NCBI RefSeq assembly: GCF_014650455.1
Contig: NZ_BMUZ01000008.1
Span: 186,001 to 250,000, forward strand
DNA from: Streptomyces xanthochromogenes
Lineage (GTDB): Bacteria > Actinomycetota > Actinomycetes > Streptomycetales > Streptomycetaceae
Length of the DNA: 64,000 bases
Direction of reading: 5' to 3'
The position numbers and the translations under genes were made by a program. Position 1 is the first letter of the stretch, and every line of letters begins with the position of its first letter. Below, piece after piece: positions 7,428 through 15,298 of the stretch. The notes beneath the pieces were generated by a model. That model saw only the letters and a list, made by a program, of their open reading frames with translations, was not told the DNA's origin and ran no database searches.

Positions 7428-9137
7428 ATGTCGTCGGTTGCTTTCTATCCTCCGGCCATGCGCGCGGCCTCCAGTGACCTCGCTATCAGCATCAGCCCTC
7501 TAGGCCTTGTCGAATTGAGCGACGAGGAATTCGAGGTCCATGGGCAGCGTCTCTCCAGGTACTCGACGAACTGGGCCTTCTACCTGGGCTACCACCACTC
7601 CTACCGCCGGGAGGCGGGGGAGACCCAGAACACGATCAACTACACCGGAGCCCTCTGCCGCTACGTCAACCACTTCGTTTTTGGCGAGGGAATCCAGTTC
7701 GAAACGAAGAAGAAGTACGACCACGTTGTCCCCGCCCTCTTGCGCCGCGCCTGGGAAGAGGACAACGACAAAAAGTCGGTGCTGTACGAGATAGGGGAGA
7801 ACGGCGGCGTCACGGGCGACGCCTTCATCAAGGTCGCCTACGAGAAGCCCCACACCGACACGGCAGGACGCAATCACCCCGGCCGCGTGCGCATCCTTCC
7901 CCTCTCCAGCGCTCACGTTTTCCCGGAGTACCACCCGCACGACCGAGAGAAATTGGTTCGCGCAAAGGTCAAGTACAAGTTCTGGGGAACTGCGACTGAC
8001 GGAACCCGGACCACCTACACGTACACGGAAATCCTCACGGACGAGCGGATCACCGAGTACATCAATGACGATCTCGTCGACGACCGGGTAAACCCCCTCG
8101 GTGTCGTACCCCTGGTTCACATCAAGAACGTTGGCGTCTCCGGCTCGCCCTGGGGAAAGAGCGACATCGACGACATCATCCCGCTCAACCGCGAGTACAA
8201 CAACATCACCAATGACATCGCGGACATCATCGCCTACCATGCAGCGCCGATCACCATTGTCACGGGCGCCAAAGCAACCAACCTGGAGAAGGGGCCCAAG
8301 AAGGTATGGTCGGGCCTTCCTAAAGACGCCTCCGTGTTCAACCTGGAATCGGCAGTCAATCTTCAGGGGCCCCTTCAGTACCTGGAGATCCTCAAGAACT
8401 CGATGCACGAGCTGAGCGGCGTGCCCGAAAGCGCCCTCGGCAAGGCCCAGCCCGTAAGCAACACCAGCGGAGTGGCCCTGGCGATCCAGCACTTCCCGCT
8501 AGTCCAGCGAGCCAGCCTCAAGCAGATGCAGTACGGGCTCGGCATCAAGAAGATCAACGACCTGATCCTCCTCACCCTCTACACGTACGAGCCACAAACC
8601 AGAATCTACGACGCCAGCACTGAGGGAATCAAGTCGGATGCAACTCAGCCCGACGAAATCGACATTCACGATCCGGAGGCCTACCAGGCCGACGTCGTCT
8701 GGCCCAGCCCGCTTCCAGTCGACAACATCGTCAAGCTCAACGAAATCCAACTGAAGATGGCATTGGGCTTGGAATCCAAGCGCTCGGCCCTCAATGCCCT
8801 CGGCGTTGAGTTCCCGGACGAGAAGCTCCGCGAGATCGAAGACGAGCAAAAGCAGGATGTCATGGCCCAGGGAGTCCTCGAATTTATCAAGGCAGCCATC
8901 GACGCTGGTATTTTCGAGGCCGTAGGAATCCAGCCCGACGCGGCAGGAACCAACGACCAGAAAACCTCGGGCAAAACCGGGCCCGCACAGACCACCGAAA
9001 ACTCAGGGATGACTCTGAAGTTCGGGATGGACGCCAAGAAGATTTTCGATCAAGTGGTGACCATGGCGCACGGCTCCAAAACGCCGGAGCGACCCAGGGA
9101 CAACAACACGACTAACTCCAACGACGACGCGAGGTAA
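7428..9137 (+). CDS. portal protein
   Basis: 569 residues from ATG 7428, preceded by GTGAGG. It is the right length and sequence type for the SPP1 gp6-like portal family: an N-terminal region with WAFYLGYHHSYRRE, a clip/wing region with TRTTYTYTEILTDERITEY, then IPLNREYNNITNDIADII and SGVPESALGKAQPVSNTSG, the characteristic stretch near the crown helices. It forms the dodecameric ring through which DNA enters and leaves, and to which TerL and neck proteins dock. It is followed by scaffold and capsid genes in canonical order. Confidence 0.9.
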   Translation: MSSVAFYPPAMRAASSDLAISISPLGLVELSDEEFEVHGQRLSRYSTNWAFYLGYHHSYRREAGETQNTINYTGALCRYVNHFVFGEGIQFETKKKYDHVVPALLRRAWEEDNDKKSVLYEIGENGGVTGDAFIKVAYEKPHTDTAGRNHPGRVRILPLSSAHVFPEYHPHDREKLVRAKVKYKFWGTATDGTRTTYTYTEILTDERITEYINDDLVDDRVNPLGVVPLVHIKNVGVSGSPWGKSDIDDIIPLNREYNNITNDIADIIAYHAAPITIVTGAKATNLEKGPKKVWSGLPKDASVFNLESAVNLQGPLQYLEILKNSMHELSGVPESALGKAQPVSNTSGVALAIQHFPLVQRASLKQMQYGLGIKKINDLILLTLYTYEPQTRIYDASTEGIKSDATQPDEIDIHDPEAYQADVVWPSPLPVDNIVKLNEIQLKMALGLESKRSALNALGVEFPDEKLREIEDEQKQDVMAQGVLEFIKAAIDAGIFEAVGIQPDAAGTNDQKTSGKTGPAQTTENSGMTLKFGMDAKKIFDQVVTMAHGSKTPERPRDNNTTNSNDDAR

Positions 9138-9140
9138 GCA

Positions 9141-9911
9141 ATGTCGAACGCCACACTCCCCACCCCTGCGGCCGGGACCGACGACGGGAACGGCCAGACC
9201 ATCACGGTCGCCGTACCGCCGCAGGAGACGCCACGGACCTTCACCGAGGACGACCTCAACAAGGCACGCCAGCAGGAGCGCGAAAAGCTCTACGGCCGCC
9301 TGGAGGCGCAGGACGAAACCCTCAAGCAGCTGAAGGCCGACCTCGACGCCCGCGAAACCGCCCGCAAGGCGGAGGAGGCCGCTGCTGCCGACGCCATCGC
9401 CCAGGCCGAGAAGGAGGCCGAGGAAAAGCGGCGGCGGGAACTGTCGGCAAAGTCGCTGCTCGCGGAAAAGGAAACGGAGTGGGAGACCAAGCTCGCCTCG
9501 CTCCAGGCACAGATTGCCGAACGCGACGCCCTGGCCGCCAAGGAACGGCAGTTCAACGAGCTTCAGCAGTACCAGGCACAGGCCCTGGCCGCAGCCGCCG
9601 ACGAGATCGCTCCGGAGCTGCACGACCTCGTCCGAGGCAACACCCGCGAGGAGATAGACGCCTCCCTGGCAGCGATGAAGGCCAAGTCGGCGGCCATCGT
9701 CCAGAGCCTTCAGGCCGCACAGACGCAGGCACGGGCCCAGATGCAGGGCACCCAGCCCACCGGCTACGGCATAGGTCCCGGCGGTTCCATCCCGGATACG
9801 CGCCAGCTCACCGTTCAGGAAATCAACGACATGGATATGAGCCAGTTCGGAGAGCTGCGGAAGCAGCTCGGCATCGGACAGTCGGCCAATAGCCGAGGCC
9901 TCTTCGGCTGA
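9141..9911 (+). CDS. capsid scaffold protein
   Basis: 256 residues. ATG 9141 follows GAGGTAAG and lies 3 bases after the portal stop. Almost entirely Ala/Glu/Lys/Gln coiled coil from about residue 35 to 190 (EREKLYGRLEAQDETLKQL, AEKEAEEKRRRELSAK), then a flexible Gly-rich region and a short C-terminal motif (MSQFGELRKQLGIGQ) of the type that contacts the capsid shell. Position between portal and major capsid is canonical. Confidence 0.85.
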   Translation: MSNATLPTPAAGTDDGNGQTITVAVPPQETPRTFTEDDLNKARQQEREKLYGRLEAQDETLKQLKADLDARETARKAEEAAAADAIAQAEKEAEEKRRRELSAKSLLAEKETEWETKLASLQAQIAERDALAAKERQFNELQQYQAQALAAAADEIAPELHDLVRGNTREEIDASLAAMKAKSAAIVQSLQAAQTQARAQMQGTQPTGYGIGPGGSIPDTRQLTVQEINDMDMSQFGELRKQLGIGQSANSRGLFG

Positions 9912-9927
9912 TGCAATAGGACTGTCG

Positions 9928-9960
9928 AGGCCCCATCCCTAGCGCTGAGGGATGGGGCCT
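9928..9960 (+). terminator. strong intrinsic terminator between scaffold and major capsid
   Basis: A 13-bp perfect stem (9928-9940 / 9948-9960, arms AGGCCCCATCCCT and its complement) with a 7-nt loop. It probably separates the portal-scaffold transcript from a more abundant capsid transcript. The 143-nt gap that follows (9961-10103) should carry the capsid promoter, but no consensus promoter is obvious. Confidence 0.8.
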
Positions 9961-10103
9961 TACGGGTTTCCAAGCTAACACCCTTACTGGTTGGCCACTC
10001 AGACTTAATCTGAACGGAAAGCGCGCTGGTAACTCCAGACAAGGAGGCGTGCCAGTGAGAGCGCGAGACCGGTCTATATCGCCTACATCAGAAGGACTAC
10101 GAT

Positions 10104-11087
10104 ATGCCCTCTGCGATCACTGGTACGGGCCAGCTCGGTGCGAATCCGACGGCGTACCCGGGCACCAATACGCAGCTCACTCCGGCCATTCAGACGATCT
10201 GGAGCAAGGAGATTCTGTTCCAGTCAATGCCAATTCTTCGCTACGAGCAATTCGCCGTGAAGAAAACCGAGCTTGGGGTTGCCCCGGGTCTTCAGATCAA
10301 CTTCATGCGGTACAACAATCTGGAGGGCGCCAAGCAGCTCGTCGAGGGCGTCCGCATGGAGACTCAGGCGCTTTCCGCGTCTCAATTCTCGATCACGGTC
10401 GCCGAGCATGGGGCGGCAGTGGCCGTCTCTGAGCTTCTCCTCAATGCGTCTTTCGATGACGTAATGGCTAGTGCCTCCCGGCTCCTGGGCCGAAACATGG
10501 CGATGTACCTCGATGGCCAGAGCCGCGACGTGCTGCTTGGTGCTACGTCGGTGATTTACGGCCGGGACAAGTTCAAGCCGGGCCAGCCGATGACCAACAT
10601 GTCGCCGTACGACAAGGGCGGCGTGGCCACAGGTCGAGACACCCTGACCGAGCACTACCTCACCTCTGCCGTCATCAAGGACGGAGTCGAGACCCTCGCC
10701 GCGAAGAACATCCCGAGGCTCGGGGACACGTATGTGTGCTTCATCCACCCTCACCAGTCGCGCTGGCTGCGAGAGGACCCGTCATGGATTGAAGCCACCA
10801 AGTACGCGCAGCCCGGAATGTTCTCGCTAGGGGAAATAGGCAGGATCGATGACACTATTTTCATCGAGACCACGCAGATTAAGCAGCTGACCAACTCGGC
10901 GGGCAAGGCGGTCTTCCAGTCGAGCATGATCGGCGACAATGCCTTTGGTCACGCGATCAGCCTTCCGGTGGAACTCCGGGATGGCGGTGTGCTCGATTTC
11001 GGGCGCGAACACGCGCTCGCCTGGTACAGCGTGTACGGAATGGGGATGATTACGGATCAGTCCGTGGTCACCATCGAGACCAACTGA
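10104..11087 (+). CDS. major capsid protein, N4-gp56 family type
   Basis: 327 residues. ATG 10104 follows AGAAGGA. It matches the N4-gp56-type HK97-fold major capsid family in length and in motifs such as SKEILFQSMPILRYEQFA, the GLQINFMRYNNLEGA region, and a C-terminal segment FGHAISLPVELRDGGVLDFGREHALAWY. It builds the icosahedral shell. Terminators on both sides (9928-9960 and 11105-11133) suggest a single-gene, highly expressed transcript. Confidence 0.9.
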   Translation: MPSAITGTGQLGANPTAYPGTNTQLTPAIQTIWSKEILFQSMPILRYEQFAVKKTELGVAPGLQINFMRYNNLEGAKQLVEGVRMETQALSASQFSITVAEHGAAVAVSELLLNASFDDVMASASRLLGRNMAMYLDGQSRDVLLGATSVIYGRDKFKPGQPMTNMSPYDKGGVATGRDTLTEHYLTSAVIKDGVETLAAKNIPRLGDTYVCFIHPHQSRWLREDPSWIEATKYAQPGMFSLGEIGRIDDTIFIETTQIKQLTNSAGKAVFQSSMIGDNAFGHAISLPVELRDGGVLDFGREHALAWYSVYGMGMITDQSVVTIETN

Positions 11088-11104
11088 TAACTGCATAATG
11101 CAGG

Positions 11105-11133
11105 AAGGCCCCCAGTTTGTTACTGGGGGCCTT
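11105..11133 (+). terminator. strong intrinsic terminator after major capsid
   Basis: A 12-bp perfect stem (AAGGCCCCCAGT 11105-11116 / 11122-11133) with a 5-nt loop. It also lies just downstream of the minus-strand DUF397 gene ending at 11151, so it can act in both directions. Confidence 0.85.
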
Positions 11134-11150
11134 CGTCTGTACCTCGGATA

Positions 11151-11375
11151 TCAGGGGAGCAGCAGGTTCTTCTGGTTCTCCTGAATGCTCTGGGTGAAGA
11201 GGCGGTAGTCCTTCTCAGAGACGAGGGTGGGGCGGATGCTGGGGTCATCTGCGTCGTTGGAGTCACGGATAGCCACGAAGCCGTCTACGAAGGCGACCTC
11301 AAGGCAGTTGTTCGAGCCATTGGAGTACTCGCTCTTCGCCCACACGGCGTTGGTGAGGTCGACCATGTTCTTCAT
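11151..11375 (-). CDS. DUF397 protein (copy 1)
   Basis: 74 residues on the minus strand. The ATG at 11375 has GGGAGC 8 nt upstream. It shows the DUF397 signature: Trp followed by SEYSNGSNNCLEVA, then VAIRDSND and a C-terminal amphipathic helix. DUF397 proteins are small Streptomyces proteins paired with XRE/DUF5753 regulators (the Scr1/Scr2, WhiJ and BldB-type gene clusters). They act as partners in developmental and antibiotic regulation and behave like antitoxin/toxin pairs in some studies. Here a terminator separates it from copy 2. Confidence 0.85.
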   Translation of the reverse strand: MKNMVDLTNAVWAKSEYSNGSNNCLEVAFVDGFVAIRDSNDADDPSIRPTLVSEKDYRLFTQSIQENQKNLLLP

Positions 11376-11465
11376 GCGTAGCTCCCGGAGTTGCGCTCAT
11401 GCGTGGCCCCCAGCATCGGGGGAGCGTTGCTGAGTATGAGCGGCTTGCTAGCGGCCGACAAGATG

Positions 11466-11498
11466 ACGAAGCCCCCAGCGAGGCGCTGGGGGCTTCGT
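11466..11498 (-). terminator. intrinsic terminator between the two DUF397 genes
   Basis: A 15-bp perfect stem (11466-11480 / 11484-11498) with a 3-nt loop, just beyond the minus-strand stop at 11515. It likely ends the XRE-DUF397 transcript. Confidence 0.8.
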
Positions 11499-11514
11499 TG
11501 CAAGGTAGTCGAGG

Positions 11515-11721
11515 TCAGTGCAGCTGGTCTTGCTTGACCGCTTCTACGAAGGCGTGCCAGGAGTTGGCAGGGAAGACGAACGCACCCCGCGAGCGCTGCT
11601 TGGAGTCGTCCACCGCTACCAGGTTGGTGCCGAGGGCCTGGTACTCAAGGCACTGCCCGTTCGTGTCGCCGCTGTAGGACGACTTGATCCATCGGTCAGC
11701 AGGGAGGTCGTGCCGCATCAT
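11515..11721 (-). CDS. DUF397 protein (copy 2)
   Basis: 68 residues, minus strand, start at 11721 (a double ATG). Canonical DUF397: DRWIKSSYSGDTNGQCLEYQ, then VAVDDSKQ, then FPANSWHAFVEAVK. It lies directly downstream of the XRE/DUF5753 regulator, only 12 nt after the ancestral stop of that gene (see 11734-11842). This is the usual regulator plus DUF397 pair of Streptomyces chromosomes. It differs strongly from copy 1, so the two are not a recent duplication. Confidence 0.88.
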   Translation of the reverse strand: MMRHDLPADRWIKSSYSGDTNGQCLEYQALGTNLVAVDDSKQRSRGAFVFPANSWHAFVEAVKQDQLH

Positions 11722-11733
11722 CAGAGGTGCCTC

Positions 11734-11842
11734 TTACTTCTTGTCAAGATCCCGAGCGATTCGCGAGATCAGGTCCATGGACTGCCGCGACGATAGAGCG
11801 GCTGAGCGTAGCTGGTCAAAGGTTCTGCGGTATCTCTCAACG
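11734..11842 (-). pseudogene. out-of-frame conserved C-terminal helix of the XRE/DUF5753 regulator
   Basis: In a different minus-strand frame this stretch reads VERYRRTFDQLRSAALSS, continues to DLISRIARDLDKK and stops at 11734-11736. That is the standard DUF5753 C-terminus. Adding one base around 11842-11844 (a GGG run on the plus strand, CCC on the minus) would join it to the regulator and leave the stop 12 nt before the DUF397 ATG. So either one base has been lost (mutation or sequencing error) or ribosomes shift frame here. Confidence 0.75.
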
Positions 11843-12599
11843 GGCCATCTTCCTCCAGGTAGAGGGCGCCGTCGAGGTAGTCGAGGCCTACGACGTCCAG
11901 ATCCATCGGGTCTGGGTAGCTGTAGATCGTGAAGGGCCCGTCGAGACCGGCGTAGACGCCTTGGGCGTACGGGATGATCTGGATCGTCAGGCCTGGTGTG
12001 CCGTCGAGTTCGAGGAGTTTGTTGAGCTGTTCGACCATGACGGCGCTGCCACCGATCTCTCGGTGGAGGACGGCCTCGTCCAGGACGCAGAAGTACTGCG
12101 GTGGTTCCTCGCGGTTGAAGATGGACTGGCGTTCCATTCGTACAGCAAGAGCAGCGTCGGTCTCCGGATCTGAGGTGGGCCGTCCCGTGCCTCCGATGAC
12201 TGCCTCGGCGTAGCCCGCCGTCTGAAGCAGTCCAGGTACAACCATCGTCTGGAAGGCGAAGAGCCGGACTGCCTCAGCTTCCAAGGACAGGCGCTCTTGG
12301 AAGTCCGGCCGCAGAGTGTCGCCGTACTGCTGCCACCAGCCCTTCCGCTTGCTCTCGCGTGCGAGCGTCAGCAGCGCTGCCTTGAGCTTCTCATCCTCGA
12401 CCTTGTACAGGTTGAAGAGGGCTTTCAACTCCAGTCCACGGATGCCCTGACGAGCGTTCTCGATACGACTGATCTTGGACTTGTCGCCATCGATGGCGGC
12501 TCCTGCTGCGTCCATGCTGACGTCAGCTGCCTCGCGCAGGCGCTTCAGCTCTGCCCCGAGGCGTCGTCGGCGAACTGTCGGCCGTGGATGTGCTGGCAT
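11769..12599 (-). CDS. XRE/DUF5753 (Scr1/WhiJ-type) regulator, C-terminus frameshifted
   Basis: 276 residues on the minus strand. ATG 12599 has GGGAGGAACAGCG upstream. Residues about 11-56 form an XRE helix-turn-helix (LGAELKRLREAADVSMD, DKSKISRIENARQG). The rest is DUF5753 (RLFAFQTMVVPGLLQTAGYA, LDEAVLHREIGG, GLTIQIIPYAQGVYAG, DYLDGALYLEEDGP). After GP the frame changes. This ORF ends 23 residues later in unrelated sequence, while the family's normal last helix is encoded in another frame (11734-11842). These regulators control development and are antagonised or partnered by DUF397 proteins. Confidence 0.88.
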   Translation of the reverse strand: MPAHPRPTVRRRRLGAELKRLREAADVSMDAAGAAIDGDKSKISRIENARQGIRGLELKALFNLYKVEDEKLKAALLTLARESKRKGWWQQYGDTLRPDFQERLSLEAEAVRLFAFQTMVVPGLLQTAGYAEAVIGGTGRPTSDPETDAALAVRMERQSIFNREEPPQYFCVLDEAVLHREIGGSAVMVEQLNKLLELDGTPGLTIQIIPYAQGVYAGLDGPFTIYSYPDPMDLDVVGLDYLDGALYLEEDGPLRDTAEPLTSYAQPLYRRGSPWT

Positions 12600-12842
12600 C
12601 GCTGTTCCTCCCGTGCGTAGGTCGGCGTCCAGTGTGCCGTACACATCGCCTCCAACGGTTGGCATATGCCAGGTCGATGACCCGATCGAAGTGTATCTCC
12701 AACATTGGAGCACGAGCTGTTGCAAATAACTCTCCATCGGGTGCACTCTGTTGGACACCACAACGGCGATTGCGCTCAACTCGCGTACATGCAACGGCTG
12801 TTCGATCCAGGTGACGTTGCTCGCGCGGGGTCAGGAGGCGGC

Positions 12843-13319
12843 GTGAGCACTCCCCAAGCACCAAGTACGCGGCACGAGTTCACGATTCCGCTGCCAGTGA
12901 GGCCGAAGGAGCTGTCTGGCATCCGACGCATCGTCAGCGCGCACCTGCGCTACTGGCGCCTCGAAGGGCTGTTGGACGGTGCGTGCTTGATCGTCACAGA
13001 GCTAGTGGCCAACGCGCATCAACATGCGCCTGGTGCGGGCGAGTTGACCCTTCGCAGGGTCAGGGGAGAACTGAGCATCATCGTCAGCGACGAGTCGCCT
13101 GACCCGCCGGTCCTTGGGCAGCTGGACGACGCTGCTGAGAGCGGTAGGGGGATGCTTCTCGTGGACCAGATTGCTGACCGATGGTGGGTCGAGCGGACGG
13201 CGGTAGGCAAGCGCGTCCACTGCACGCTGGCACTCCCGTCGCCGGATCGGGCGTTAGCGCCCGCGCAGCAGCTTGTGGCGTGCGGGGCGTACCTGAGTTC
13301 GGAGACTCCAGCATGGTGA
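12843..13319 (+). CDS. HATPase (anti-sigma-factor-like ATP-binding protein)
   Basis: 158 residues. The start is GTG 12843 with AGGAGG 4 nt upstream, though the frame is open further upstream. The GHKL fold is complete: N box ELVANAHQHA (53-62), G1 box VSDESPDPP (81-89) and G2 box GRGMLLVDQIADRWW (101-115). This is the RsbW/SpoIIAB-like stand-alone ATPase type abundant in Streptomyces and often next to whiJ/DUF397 genes. It is transcribed divergently from the XRE regulator across a 243-bp gap (12600-12842). Whether it is a kinase for an anti-anti-sigma factor is unknown. Confidence 0.85.
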   Translation: MSTPQAPSTRHEFTIPLPVRPKELSGIRRIVSAHLRYWRLEGLLDGACLIVTELVANAHQHAPGAGELTLRRVRGELSIIVSDESPDPPVLGQLDDAAESGRGMLLVDQIADRWWVERTAVGKRVHCTLALPSPDRALAPAQQLVACGAYLSSETPAW

Positions 13320-13891
13320 GTCGAGCAGACGTGGTGATCGAGGTCGAAAACTACCTGGCTCAGCATCCCGCCGAGGAGCGTCCTCTGCTGCCGCTGGTAG
13401 AGCTGCTGAAGGGCGGGGCCGCGCACAAGGATCCCTGCCGTTGCCCGAGGGTCCTGTCGGCTGGCGTGGTAGTTGACGATGATCAACGGGCGCTTTGCTT
13501 GTTCCGGGCGCCGAAGTTCGTGTGGCGGCCGTGCGCAGAGGAGCTTGAGCAGCCGCCGAATCTGATCTCGGGTGCCTACGCAGCCGTTGTGGATGCGACG
13601 GGGCTTGAGGGGATATGGGCACCGTCCAGGCAACTCAACCCTCTGTCGATCGACATCAGTAACGTACCAATGGATGCTGCACCATGCGAAGTCAGCTGGG
13701 TCTCGTACACATTCAGCTACCTATTGCGCTTTCCGGGATCCGGGTCTTCCAATTTCCCGAATGGGTCGGTGAGCGCTAGATGGACTCCGCTGGAAAGGCT
13801 GTCGGTAAGTCGGCTGAACAGGCGGCTGGCGGGTGCGACTCGACGCCGCTTCCCAGACCTCAAGACCGTCCCCATTTCGGACCTCCGCTGA
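13313..13891 (+). CDS. Nudix-fold protein with a degenerate, probably inactive Nudix box
   Basis: 192 residues. ATG 13313 overlaps the HATPase stop. The layout follows actinobacterial Nudix hydrolases: an N-terminal helix pair (VENYLAQHPAEERPLLPLVELL), an SAGVVVDDDQRALCLF strand pair, the box helix, then SRQLNPLSIDISNVP and YTFSYLLRFP, and a late RWTPLERL. In the box, the expected REUXEEXG is A90-A-V-V-D-A-T-G97, so the metal-binding glutamates are lost. It may bind a nucleotide-type ligand without hydrolysing it. Assignment rests on the flanking pattern, so moderate confidence. Confidence 0.6.
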   Translation: MVSRADVVIEVENYLAQHPAEERPLLPLVELLKGGAAHKDPCRCPRVLSAGVVVDDDQRALCLFRAPKFVWRPCAEELEQPPNLISGAYAAVVDATGLEGIWAPSRQLNPLSIDISNVPMDAAPCEVSWVSYTFSYLLRFPGSGSSNFPNGSVSARWTPLERLSVSRLNRRLAGATRRRFPDLKTVPISDLR

Positions 13892-13986
13892 TTCGCGTAG
13901 GGCTGGGGTGCTTGAGCGTCATCCTCGTATGGCTACTCGTCTGCTGGCTCGTAACCGCATTCGTTGATCGCTACGGCTACCTGTAG
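13780..13986 (+). CDS. small single-pass membrane protein
   Basis: 68 residues from ATG 13780, overlapping the end of the Nudix-like gene by 112 nt. Residues about 40-60 are strongly hydrophobic (VGLGCLSVILVWLLVCWLV), followed by a short polar tail. The first half is less convincing as coding because it lies in another gene, so a later start is possible. Accepted because the membrane helix lies mostly outside the overlap. Confidence 0.4.
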   Translation: MDSAGKAVGKSAEQAAGGCDSTPLPRPQDRPHFGPPLIRVGLGCLSVILVWLLVCWLVTAFVDRYGYL

Positions 13987-14015
13987 AGGGTGCCGCCCAG
14001 ATACAAGGAGCGAGG

Positions 14016-14249
14016 ATGCCCACGGAAGATTGGTCGGACATAGCTAAGGCGCTCAGGGTAATGCGTAAGACAGCAGAAGCCACTCCCGAGGTGCAGCATT
14101 ATGTTGAGGTTCGTCGAGCCGCCGTAAGCCTGGCTTCTGCCCTTAGCGAGGCGATTGAGCACGAAAGGCCCCGGCTGGTGCCTGCTAGTCGCGCTATCCG
14201 CCCGTGTGGGGACCGCTGTAATGAGTGCCGTGAAGCCGGAAGGCAGTAA
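14016..14249 (+). CDS. hypothetical helical protein with C-terminal Cys cluster
   Basis: 77 residues. ATG 14016 follows AAGGAGCGAGG. Helical, ending in RPCGDRCNECREAGRQ, a three-Cys cluster that could bind metal. Part of the accessory island. Confidence 0.5.
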   Translation: MPTEDWSDIAKALRVMRKTAEATPEVQHYVEVRRAAVSLASALSEAIEHERPRLVPASRAIRPCGDRCNECREAGRQ

Positions 14250-14673
14250 GTGGGACGGTGTGGCAATCAAAGAAATGAACCGCGAGTTCTTCGTTGGAGA
14301 CGTTGTCAAGGACTACCGAAAGGGTCTCATCGGCCTCGTAACAGCAGAGCCCTGCGCGGCAGCAAAGACCGTGTTGCTCGAAGCGGTTTCCGGAATGTCC
14401 TGGCGTTGCTTGAAAAGAGACACCTACCATATGGCCGGTCGGCTACCGCCAAGGATTTTGCGCTCCGACAACATGAATCGGGTTGAGTTGTACCCGTCGG
14501 ATGTGCGGCTGAACGACTTTATGATCATCGATCGCGTCCCGCGCAGAGTGCTGAACATCATGGGCGGAACCCGGGTGCCAGCAATGCGTCGAACTCTCGT
14601 CCTCGAAGGCGTAGAGCGGCCGGTAAACGTGCAGAGCCCCCGCGCATACTTCCGACTGGACACGCTTTCGTGA
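14221..14673 (+). CDS. hypothetical protein
   Basis: 150 residues. ATG 14221 has GGGGA about 11 nt upstream. The frame is open further upstream but overlaps the previous gene. The segment FFVGDVVKDYRKGLIGLVT resembles small SH3-like beta domains in Streptomyces proteins. No function assigned. Its stop TGA overlaps the GTG of the next micro-protein. Confidence 0.5.
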   Translation: MSAVKPEGSKWDGVAIKEMNREFFVGDVVKDYRKGLIGLVTAEPCAAAKTVLLEAVSGMSWRCLKRDTYHMAGRLPPRILRSDNMNRVELYPSDVRLNDFMIIDRVPRRVLNIMGGTRVPAMRRTLVLEGVERPVNVQSPRAYFRLDTLS

Positions 14674-14753
14674 TCACTAAAGCAATCCTGTTCCTCACGC
14701 TTGTTTCCGTCGGTGCCATATTCACCGCTGTATGGATTGAGGTGAACCCCTAA
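14670..14753 (+). CDS. 27-residue membrane micro-protein
   Basis: GTG 14670 overlaps the previous stop (GTGA), and its TAA 14751-14753 overlaps the next ATG (TAATG). The product starts VITKAILFLTLVSV and ends VWIEVNP, a single hydrophobic helix of about 20 residues. Coupling on both sides is the evidence for translation. Such peptides often modulate a membrane partner, but that is speculation. Confidence 0.5.
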   Translation: MITKAILFLTLVSVGAIFTAVWIEVNP

Positions 14754-15298
14754 TGTCCAGCTCAGATGGCTTACCCCTTCTCGCCACGCTCACTATGAGT
14801 GGGGGGCCAAGGGCCTGGCAGCAAGCGCGCCAGCTCGAACAGGTTCGGGAACTGGCTGGGGAGCTGGAGTCGCTCTTCGCGCTTCTCCCCATAGCGCATT
14901 CGGATCTCCAGGAGCCGCACGGCGGCGAACTCTGCATCTGGCAGGGAGACAAGGTGCGTCTCGGGGAGAAGTGCAATCCGAGCCTGTTCACTGGCAAGCG
15001 GTGGAAAAGATTCGTCACCCAGGATGGTGTGCGCGAGGGCCGGGGGCGAGTGGGCGTAGGGCTTTGCATCGAATCGCCGAGCCGATGCCTCTTCGCCGGA
15101 GGGATCTCCATACCCGAATGTAATATTCGCAGGGATGCGAGCAGGGAACTTATCGAGAGGGTGATGAACGACCTTGATTCCCGTGAAGTTCCTCAGCAAG
15201 GCATTGGAGTACCCTGTCAGAGAATTCCTGGCAGCAAGGGAAATATCCGTGCCGGTCTCGTTCGACACGCAGTTCAACACTCCGGACGACTTCCCTGA
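14753..15298 (+). CDS. hypothetical protein
   Basis: 181 residues from ATG 14753, coupled to the micro-protein by TAATG. It contains a coiled-coil-like stretch (ARQLEQVRELAGELESLF) and several Cys residues, no recognised domain. The last 125 nt overlap the next ORF in another frame. One of the two ends may be shifted or shortened. Confidence 0.5.
   Translation: MSSSDGLPLLATLTMSGGPRAWQQARQLEQVRELAGELESLFALLPIAHSDLQEPHGGELCIWQGDKVRLGEKCNPSLFTGKRWKRFVTQDGVREGRGRVGVGLCIESPSRCLFAGGISIPECNIRRDASRELIERVMNDLDSREVPQQGIGVPCQRIPGSKGNIRAGLVRHAVQHSGRLP

Noticed and set aside
10049..10432. ORF starting at GTG 10049 after a perfect AAGGAGG
   Set aside because: It runs out of frame through the major capsid gene and its protein lacks sensible composition. 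The Shine-Dalgarno-like motif may belong to a very short leader or be chance.
12705..12842. Upstream extension of the HATPase gene
   Set aside because: The extension lies in the divergent promoter region, while GTG 12843 has a good ribosome site.
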